Source of the DNA: a virus
Length of the DNA stretch: 50,876 bases
Strand: one strand, 5' to 3'
Virus record (IMG/VR): IMGVR_UViG_3300050821_002264
Span: 1 to 50,876 of that record
This document shows, piece after piece, positions 46,298 to 50,876 of the stretch (its first letter is position 1; each line of letters begins with the position of its first letter). The position numbers were made by a program, and so were the translations under genes. Under the pieces are notes generated by a model. That model saw nothing but the letters and a program-made list of their open reading frames with translations. It was not told the DNA's origin and made no database searches.

Positions 46298-46368
46298 TGG
46301 GCTTTCGTCTAATGGCAGGACTGATGGCTTTGAACCATCGTATCTAGGTTCGACCCCTAGAGGCCCAA
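46298..46368 (+). tRNA. tRNA-Gln(TTG)
   Basis: Acceptor TGGGCTT/AGGCCCA, D-arm GTC/GAC, anticodon arm GATGG-CTTTGAA-CCATC, T-arm CTAGG-TTCGACC-CCTAG. Last tRNA of the array. Confidence 0.9.
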
Positions 46369-46369
46369 T

Positions 46370-46398
46370 TTGACATATAGTACATAGCTTCAATAGCT
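46370..46398 (+). promoter_or_regulatory. Possible promoter/operator after the array
   Basis: TTGACATATAGTACATA at 46370-46386 is identical to 7604-7620, so it shares the -35 and operator half-site, but the -10 (ATAGCT) is poor. Confidence 0.4.
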
Positions 46399-46403
46399 TC
46401 CAT

Positions 46404-46682
46404 ATGCTCCACATTCACACCCGCCTCGTTACCGACCCTACTGGAACCGTTGATCTTGCTGGCAATGATGCGCCATATACGTACGGTGAGCCTGATCCCC
46501 AGTTTAAACCCTTCGAAGTCGACCTCAGTACCCTCAAGAATGCCAAATGGCTTGACATCTGCCCATTTGGGCATACCGCGCCATGGGAACCCAAGTCCTA
46601 TGACGTAGAAGTCATTTGTCATTGTCCCTCCAGCCAATCTCCCCATACATACGTCGTTAAAGGTGTCAAAACGCGTCAATAA
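46404..46682 (+). CDS. Small Cys/His protein
   Basis: 92 residues with DICPFGHTAPW and VICHCPSSQ, a C-x3-H...C-x-C possible metal site, and an N-terminal MLHIHTRLV. Stands alone between the tRNA array and the iteron region. No strong ribosome site is visible, so confidence is moderate. Confidence 0.55.
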   Translation: MLHIHTRLVTDPTGTVDLAGNDAPYTYGEPDPQFKPFEVDLSTLKNAKWLDICPFGHTAPWEPKSYDVEVICHCPSSQSPHTYVVKGVKTRQ

Positions 46683-47150
46683 CGCGTTACAAACCCGCTG
46701 TAACCCTCCATAACCCGATATTTCACATAGATTTAGCTGAGACGGCTAACACCGTGAATATTTATGCACAGGGCTGATTATTTATGCACTGACCGCTGCA
46801 TATTTATGCATTGACGTGCATATTTATACGCCAATTGAGCACAAACGCCAGTGTCGAGACTGTATAATATGCGTTCCATCCGGAAACAGTGCATAATATA
46901 CACTTTCAAGAAGCGTGCCATGTATACTTATGCAACGGATTGCATAAATATTCACCATCTGCCAGCTTGGCAGTCCAGCCCGTGCTCAAAACTGTCACAA
47001 TGGCATAACTGCCATATTGGCAATGTATAAGTATGCCAATTGGGCACGGTGGCATGATTCTTGTAAACTGAATTCGTTACGTAAACGTTACTTGTGGTTT
47101 AGCTCTGACGGGTGAATATTGGGTTAGGTCTTAAACGTGAGGGAACAAGT
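46683..47150 (+). other. AT-rich iteron region (candidate origin or control region)
   Basis: No gene in 468 bases. TATTTATGCA occurs at 46759, 46779 and 46801, with TATTTATACG at 46821: spacings of 20, 22 and 20 bases, about two helical turns. The inverted form TGCATAAATA is at 46941-46950 and looser copies lie near 46890, 46923 and 47024. Small palindromes TGCCA-N3-TGGCA lie at 46960-46972 and 47009-47021, and a GTTACGTAAACGTTAC imperfect palindrome near 47076. Looks like an initiator-binding origin or a regulator array. Confidence 0.6.
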
Positions 47151-47315
47151 ATGAGCGTACACGATGCATGGCTTACAGACCCGCATGGCGATAAGAAAGC
47201 CATTGACCGGGAGAAGCCTTACGCACTAGCCGAGCGCTACCGTCGTCTCTCAACGTTATGGCTCATGAATAACGTTCCATACTATGGCGAGTATGGCTAT
47301 GGAGACATTGACTAA
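47151..47315 (+). CDS. 54-residue protein
   Basis: MSVHDAWLTDPHGDKKAIDR, charged helix, Tyr/Gly-rich end (YYGEYGYGDID). ATG 47151 has GAGGGAAC upstream; a GTG at 47112 is less likely. TAATG overlap with the SprT-like gene. Function unknown. Confidence 0.6.
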   Translation: MSVHDAWLTDPHGDKKAIDREKPYALAERYRRLSTLWLMNNVPYYGEYGYGDID

Positions 47316-47875
47316 TGAACCGCGAGCAATGGCTATCCGACGCTGTTGAGCTTATGCGGCCATGGTTCGAAACGCACGGGTACCCAGTACCGGAAAAGCT
47401 CAGAGTGTCCGTAGGCTGGCCCCGGTCAAGCCGCAAGGCAATCGGGCAATGCTGGCACAAGAGCGCGGCAAAGGATGGGGTTGGTCAGGTATTCATTAGC
47501 CCCGTGCTCGACACGTCAGTAAGCGCGCTAGACACGTTAGCGCACGAGCTAGTGCATGCGGCTATTGACCCGCATCCGGGGCATGCTGGGAAGTTCGTTA
47601 CTGCCATGAAAGCGCTGGGTTTAAACGGTAAGCCTAAGAGCGCTGGCGCTGGTCCGTTGCTTATGCCATTGATCCTTGACATTGCGGCCAAGTTGGGCGA
47701 TTATCCACATGCGGCACTAGACCCGCGTGATGGGATTAAGAAGCAGTCAACACGATTGCTCAAGGTTGAGTGTTCCAATTGCGGGTATGTATGCCGAGTC
47801 ACAAGGAAGTGGTTAGACGATGCTGGCGCGCCAATTTGTCCTACGGATCATGAACCGATGACGGGAGAGGTTTAA
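47315..47875 (+). CDS. SprT-like zinc metalloprotein
   Basis: 186 residues. AHELVHAAIDPHPGHAGKF gives the HExxH plus downstream His ligand set of SprT/WSS1-type metallopeptidases; the C-terminal domain has VECSNCGYVC and PICPTDHE, the zinc ribbon expected in the family. Such proteins act on DNA-protein crosslinks in cells; in phages the role is unknown. Confidence 0.85.
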   Translation: MNREQWLSDAVELMRPWFETHGYPVPEKLRVSVGWPRSSRKAIGQCWHKSAAKDGVGQVFISPVLDTSVSALDTLAHELVHAAIDPHPGHAGKFVTAMKALGLNGKPKSAGAGPLLMPLILDIAAKLGDYPHAALDPRDGIKKQSTRLLKVECSNCGYVCRVTRKWLDDAGAPICPTDHEPMTGEV

Positions 47876-47879
47876 ACCC

Positions 47880-48179
47880 ATGGCCAAACTAACCGCGCGC
47901 GGTGGGGTTATCGTTGCCCGCGCAACACGCGAGCAAGAGACGCCAGACAGTGACTTGACAATCTGGACACGGGAACGGCGCGCGGTACGTCGCGAAGCTA
48001 GCGGTACGTTGCGCACGTTGTCGGGTCACGACTGTCGTTTTACACCCGACCGCTACGATTCGAATGGCCGCTATCACTCGTTCGGATGGAACGTTCGGGG
48101 CAAGCTAAAGCCCGGTGTCACTGTCGAGCAATGGGTTGAGACCTACACGCGGTTAGGGTGGACTGTAACGCGCGACTAG
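47880..48179 (+). CDS. Hypothetical protein
   Basis: 99 residues, Arg/Thr-rich and basic N-terminus (RERRAVRREASGTLR), then a beta/helix region (RYHSFGWNVRGKLKPGVT). Follows the SprT-like gene by 4 bases; GGAGAGG ribosome site in the end of that gene. Function unknown. Confidence 0.65.
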   Translation: MAKLTARGGVIVARATREQETPDSDLTIWTRERRAVRREASGTLRTLSGHDCRFTPDRYDSNGRYHSFGWNVRGKLKPGVTVEQWVETYTRLGWTVTRD

Positions 48180-48182
48180 GAC

Positions 48183-48226
48183 GAAACGGGGCACGTTGCC
48201 CCGTCTAGCGGTCAAGACCGCTACTG
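48183..48226 (+). terminator. Tandem hairpins (attenuator or terminator-like)
   Basis: ACGGGGC (near 48184) pairs with GCCCCGT over a 5-base loop, then 2 bases later AGCGGTC pairs perfectly with GACCGCT over a 2-base loop. No T-run follows, so simple intrinsic termination is doubtful; a processing site or attenuator is possible. Confidence 0.4.
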
Positions 48227-48251
48227 ACGAGTCCTGAACCTTGGAGGAGCT

Positions 48252-48437
48252 ATGCGCAAGCAAGACGACGATAGGAGATATGCCGATTGGTACTTGGCAT
48301 ACGTGGAAGATGTCAGAGACCGCGTGAAGCATTGGGGCGATAAGCGGGGACATGCGGTAGGCAAAGCTCGGAGTGACGCACTAGCCATACACAACGGTAC
48401 GGACCTTGACGGGGCGCTCTTTGCGCCTGGAGAGTAG
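48252..48437 (+). CDS. 61-residue hypothetical protein
   Basis: Charged N-terminal helix (DDDRRYADWYLAYVEDVRDR). Strong ribosome site TTGGAGGAG before ATG 48252. Function unknown. Confidence 0.65.
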   Translation: MRKQDDDRRYADWYLAYVEDVRDRVKHWGDKRGHAVGKARSDALAIHNGTDLDGALFAPGE

Positions 48438-48441
48438 CCAT

Positions 48442-48732
48442 ATGCTTTGGGTCAATGAAGCATGGGTCAACGCCACCAAGGATTACCGCATTGGCGAGAG
48501 TGGCGTCTATGAGACGTGCTACGAAGATAAAGGCAAGCTCTACCGCGCCATGGTGCGCGAGTATGGGCGTTGCACGGGACACGTCTACATTGATCCTGAC
48601 GCAAAGGTAGTCGGGTGGGTATTCCTGAAACGTAAGGAATATGAAGACACGCACGAGACGTACCTAGCGGAAACGTGGGTAACGGTGCATACTGCACCAG
48701 ACACCGTGACAAGGACGGCGCACTATGCTTAG
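48442..48732 (+). CDS. 96-residue hypothetical protein
   Basis: ATG 48442 with GGAGAG upstream. Beta-rich with aromatic residues (LWVNEAWVNATKDYRIGESG, VVGWVFLKRKEYED). No recognised domain. Confidence 0.65.
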   Translation: MLWVNEAWVNATKDYRIGESGVYETCYEDKGKLYRAMVREYGRCTGHVYIDPDAKVVGWVFLKRKEYEDTHETYLAETWVTVHTAPDTVTRTAHYA

Positions 48733-48904
48733 GGACCGGATACGCGAGATATTAACCGATGCTGAACGGTACCGCGAAGTAGAAGCAATGCAACACAAGG
48801 GAACAGTGCTTGCAGACCACAACCTAGACGCAGTCGCAGCGCTGGCGTACCTGCGGACTCGACTAGAGCTAGAACTAGATTGGGTGGGCTACCTACACGG
48901 GTGA
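48725..48904 (+). CDS. 59-residue helical protein
   Basis: ATG 48725 overlaps the preceding stop by 8 bases. Helical: IREILTDAERYREVEAM then AVAALAYLRTRLELELDW. Function unknown. Confidence 0.6.
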   Translation: MLRDRIREILTDAERYREVEAMQHKGTVLADHNLDAVAALAYLRTRLELELDWVGYLHG

Positions 48905-48908
48905 AACG

Positions 48909-48930
48909 CCCCTTGCGCGGTGCAATGCCG
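48909..48930 (+). terminator. Possible terminator hairpin
   Basis: TGCGCGG pairs with CCGCGCA over a 7-base loop just after the stop at 48904, followed by TTAGGTTT, a weak T-rich tail. Confidence 0.4.
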
Positions 48931-48981
48931 CGCATTAGGTTTAGTAATGGAGTGCATAATTAACCCGAACTAAGGGGACAT

Positions 48982-49212
48982 ATGGCACACTTTCGCGGAG
49001 TGATTCATGGGAGCCGGGGAGCCGCTAGTAGATTGGGCACCAAGCGGTCCGGACTGACGCTCAAGGGTCAGACGTGGGGCAAGGATGTGATTGTTGAGAT
49101 AACGCACGAGCCCGACAGCATTGCGGGGAGCGTGGACATTGCACGGGTGTATGTGGTTGGGCATGGGGAAAGCGCTGCAAGCAATCCGGTAGCAGTCTTG
49201 GTGCTCCAATGA
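48982..49212 (+). CDS. 76-residue hypothetical protein
   Basis: Basic N-terminus (GVIHGSRGAASRLGTKRSGL) with a small beta domain (WGKDVIVEITHEPD, VYVVGHGESA). AAGGGG ribosome site upstream. Function unknown. Confidence 0.65.
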   Translation: MAHFRGVIHGSRGAASRLGTKRSGLTLKGQTWGKDVIVEITHEPDSIAGSVDIARVYVVGHGESAASNPVAVLVLQ

Positions 49213-49382
49213 CGTACCAACCCAAGACTGGCGAGCCGTGCGGCTGCAAGCGTGGCGTCGAGCGCGACAATTGCCCAGCGTGTGAGGGAACGGGTTGGCG
49301 GATTGACTTTCGCAAGATTCGCGAGCGCGTCAAGATCGAAGGGGAAGCTATGCCGCGTACAGCGTGGGACGGTGTGGTATAA
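49209..49382 (+). CDS. 57-residue DnaJ-type zinc knuckle protein
   Basis: ATG 49209 overlaps the preceding TGA. Contains PCGCKRGV and CPACEGTGW, the C-x2-C-x-G-x-G knuckle of DnaJ-like and polymerase-like zinc ribbons, and a basic end. Likely zinc-bound; partner unknown. Confidence 0.65.
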   Translation: MTYQPKTGEPCGCKRGVERDNCPACEGTGWRIDFRKIRERVKIEGEAMPRTAWDGVV

Positions 49383-49409
49383 CTCACAGTGACAAGGAGT
49401 TTAAACGCT

Positions 49410-49634
49410 ATGTTGAGCACACAAGTAGGCAGTAGCTTTGAGTACGACGGTGGAGACAACGGACCCGTGCGGCTGAGCGTTTCGCAGAGTCAACGCTTTA
49501 TGCTTACGATGACGAGGTAAGAGGCTGAAGCGGTCTCGAAAGGGTTGGAGCATCAGGCTGTCGGGTATGGGGTCTATGTGATCCTGACGGACGCGCTGGA
49601 GGCATTGTATGGCGTACCCGACAACGCGGGCTGA
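49410..49634 (+). pseudogene. 75-codon frame interrupted by in-frame TAA
   Basis: The frame from ATG 49410 (AAGGAG upstream) reads 36 codons, meets TAA at 49518-49520, then continues open for 37 codons in the same frame as EAEAVSKGLEHQAVGYGVYV and more. Both halves look coding and the second half flows smoothly, so a sense codon was probably changed to TAA, or the stop is read through. Confidence 0.55.
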
Positions 49635-49809
49635 GGAAATAGCGGTCTGGGAAGCAAGGGGCAATCTCGATCCGAATTGCCCATTCTGTAAACGGGAGTT
49701 TTACGCGTCAGGTCGGAAGCCATCGGAAGTCTTTGCGCCGAGTCATAGAGCCAGTGGCTTATGTCAATCCGGCAAGCGACCGCATTGTACGTGTGATACT
49801 TGCTTTTAG
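49609..49809 (+). CDS. Small zinc-type protein
   Basis: 66 residues: NCPFCKREFY, then GLCQSGKRPHCTCDTC, several Cys/His in ribbon spacing. ATG 49609 overlaps the interrupted frame by 26 bases. Function unknown. Confidence 0.6.
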   Translation: MAYPTTRAEEIAVWEARGNLDPNCPFCKREFYASGRKPSEVFAPSHRASGLCQSGKRPHCTCDTCF

Positions 49810-49866
49810 CGTATTGACGTGTTATGATTCGATATGGGCAGGAACACTAACAAGGAGAGCAAGCAG

Positions 49867-50091
49867 ATGTTCGTTATCTATGTCCCAGCGATTGGGTTTT
49901 ACCGGGGCGAAGGAAGTGTCTCAGCTAGTGGACACTCAGACCGCATTGAGGATGCTGCAAAGTACCACAAGGTAGACGAGGCGATTCAGACCATTCGAGA
50001 CGACTATGGGGATCGTTGGGTTGGGGTTGCAGTACACCGTCTTGTCGAGACCAAGACGGTAACGTATAGCGACGGTGGACCGGTCGAGTAG
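49867..50091 (+). CDS. Small alpha/beta protein
   Basis: 74 residues (MFVIYVPAIGFYRGEG, then a helical DAAKYHKVDEAIQTIRDDYG and a strand). ATG 49867 is chosen for GGAGAG 7 bases upstream over ATG 49834. No family recognised. Confidence 0.65.
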   Translation: MFVIYVPAIGFYRGEGSVSASGHSDRIEDAAKYHKVDEAIQTIRDDYGDRWVGVAVHRLVETKTVTYSDGGPVE

Positions 50092-50350
50092 ATAGTCACA
50101 CAGCGCGCCAGTAACCACGCTGGCAGGTAGTTGCAAGACTACCGCGCGCTCTAGGGCTCTGCCATATTGAGCTAAGGACCGATAACTGCGTAGCTTAAGC
50201 AACTACGCTCGATATAATCGGTCGGGGTGGGATACTATCTCTCACTCAAAGAGGGCTATATCCCTCGTGGCATCCCTATCGCTATTGGAGAGTGACGAAG
50301 TGCTAGGGGTTGTGTAGGCTGCGGCCGGAAAATTACTCTAGGGCTCTCCA
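50092..50350 (+). ncRNA. Non-coding stretch with a chain of hairpin structures
   Basis: No gene in 259 bases. Four closed structures follow one another: AGCGCG/CGCGCT around two hairpins (CCAG/CTGG, GGTAG/CTACC) near 50104-50152; GACCGAT/ATCGGTC around a GCGTAG/CTACGC hairpin near 50177-50223; GGGAT/ATCCC around GAGGG/CCCTC near 50231-50269; and TTGGAGAG/CTCTCCAA near 50285-50350, ending at the HNH start codon. Could be small RNAs or a regulatory leader. Confidence 0.45.
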
Positions 50351-50668
50351 ATGATATTGCGTAAACGATTCTTTAGCAAGGTCGTTCCGTTGCCGTCAGG
50401 GTGTCATTTATGGCTTGGCAAACGGAATCGACCACGGATAAGTCCAAAGAGCGGAAAGCAACGTGGCGCTCACGGGCGGTTTTGGCGGAATGGCAAGTTT
50501 GTCTATGCCCATCATGTCGCATGGGAGCTTGCACGACACCGCAAACCGCCTGTGGGTGCGACGATGTGTCATAGTTGTGATAATGACTGGTGTGTGAATC
50601 CAAGGCATATTAAGGCTGCAACCCAGTCGGATAACGTACAGGATCAATGGGACCGGGGGAGACGGTGA
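50351..50668 (+). CDS. HNH endonuclease (HNH_3-like)
   Basis: 105 residues. AHHVAWELAR, MCHSCDNDWCVNPRHIK and a following NVQDQWDRG are the usual HNH_3 homing-type signature. N-terminal part is basic (KRNRPRISPKSGKQR). Start codon sits at the base of the last leader helix. Free-standing homing-type nuclease. Confidence 0.85.
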   Translation: MILRKRFFSKVVPLPSGCHLWLGKRNRPRISPKSGKQRGAHGRFWRNGKFVYAHHVAWELARHRKPPVGATMCHSCDNDWCVNPRHIKAATQSDNVQDQWDRGRR

Positions 50669-50835
50669 AAAAGCTCTGGTGGCGACTGGCAGTCTGGCGG
50701 TTTAAACGTGTTGAGAGTCCAGGCTATCGGCGTTGTGTCAAATGCAATCACTTAGTCTGGAACCGAGTGCTTGACATTCATGTGGGCTTGTGTTATGCTA
50801 GGAATAGGGGAGTAGTGAGTAAACCGACCTATTGA
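50665..50835 (+). CDS. Small zinc-type protein
   Basis: 56 residues from GTG 50665, which overlaps the HNH stop (GTGA) and has GGGGGAG upstream. Basic helix (KKLWWRLAVWRFKR) then RRCVKCNHLVWN ... HVGLC, a C-x2-C...H...C site. Its 3' part contains a promoter for the next transcript. Confidence 0.6.
   Translation: MKKLWWRLAVWRFKRVESPGYRRCVKCNHLVWNRVLDIHVGLCYARNRGVVSKPTY
50771..50799 (+). promoter_or_regulatory. Sigma-70 promoter reading off the right edge
   Basis: TTGACA 50771-50776, 17-base spacer, TATGCT 50794-50799. Positioned to start the early operon whose genes are found at the left edge. Confidence 0.75.
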
Positions 50836-50876
50836 ACGCTAGGGCTAGTGGGGTATTTGAGTGTGCGGGATGTCCC
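50832..50876 (+). CDS. Small Cys/His protein, 5' part
   Basis: TTG 50832 overlaps the previous stop as TTGA; the frame is open to the last base and continues in register into base 1. The joined product would be about 56 residues with an ECAGC...H...H site. The TTG start is a guess. Confidence 0.5.
   Translation, partial: MNARASGVFECAGCP

Noticed and set aside
46286-46314. TTGACA inside the gap before tRNA-Gln(TTG) as a promoter
   Set aside because: No acceptable -10 at 16-18 bases.
48218-48240. CTGACGA motif suggesting a hammerhead ribozyme
   Set aside because: The core CTGACGA is present but no GAAA partner or stem II could be found.
1-50876. CRISPR arrays, insertion sequences, integrase or lysogeny genes
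   Set aside because: No regularly spaced long repeats, transposase motifs or integrase signature were found.

Overview
This 50.9 kb window is almost certainly the whole, or nearly whole, genome of a lytic tailed phage of the short-tailed (podovirus-like, P22-type virion) kind. It has a large terminase, an 826-residue portal, a scaffold, an HK97-fold-like coat protein, a P22 gp4-like head completion protein, Gly/Pro/Gln-rich ejection-type proteins and a lysis cassette. I see no integrase, repressor module or transposon. Genes have clear Shine-Dalgarno sites, ATGA/TAATG overlaps, and TTGACA-17-TATATT promoters, so the host is a bacterium with ordinary sigma-70-like transcription; which bacterium I cannot say. 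An open frame and a promoter at the right edge run straight into the open frame at base 1, which suggests a circularly permuted complete genome cut at an arbitrary point.

Layout. Bases 1-4.8 kb: a tightly overlapped early operon of small proteins, many with Cys/His zinc-type clusters, one lytic transglycosylase-like protein, several tiny membrane proteins, and a GC-rich insert (2.84-4.5 kb). Bases 4.8-13.6 kb: replication, recombination and nucleotide metabolism: Cas4/RecB-like nuclease, coiled-coil protein, Sak4-like ATPase, acidic ssDNA-binding-like protein, a UDG-like/family A DNA polymerase fusion, RepA-like helicase, RNase H-like exonuclease, HAD phosphatase, DUF5664 dNTP hydrolase. Bases 13.5-21.95 kb (+): terminases, portal, scaffold, histidine phosphatase, endolysin, holin. 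Bases 22.5-41.6 kb (-): coat protein, head and tail proteins, spike, ejection proteins and many small proteins, all convergent on the lysis end. Bases 41.7-42.5 kb (+): a ribbon-helix-helix regulator and two small genes.

Bases 42.5-46.4 kb hold the most remarkable part: a stable-RNA array of 35 confident tRNA genes (a 36th, probable one has an insertion), covering all 20 amino acids. Tightly packed between tRNA-Asn and tRNA-Val is a ~250 nt RNA that folds as a bacterial RNase P RNA (P1, P2, P3, P4, P5 and the conserved core can be traced by hand). The Leu and Tyr tRNAs lack the long variable arm usual in bacteria, five tRNAs have C33, and no tRNA gene encodes CCA. Several other closed, structured RNA elements of unknown kind sit in the array gaps. 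Bases 46.7-47.1 kb: an AT-rich region with iterons spaced about 21 bp, a candidate origin or control region. Bases 47.1-50.9 kb (+): SprT-like protein, more small zinc proteins, a structured 259-base non-coding stretch and an HNH endonuclease.

Taken together the phage appears to bring its own translation supply line (tRNAs plus the catalytic RNA that processes them) alongside its own replisome, with early genes on the + strand, and late genes split between + (packaging, portal, lysis) and - (coat, tail).
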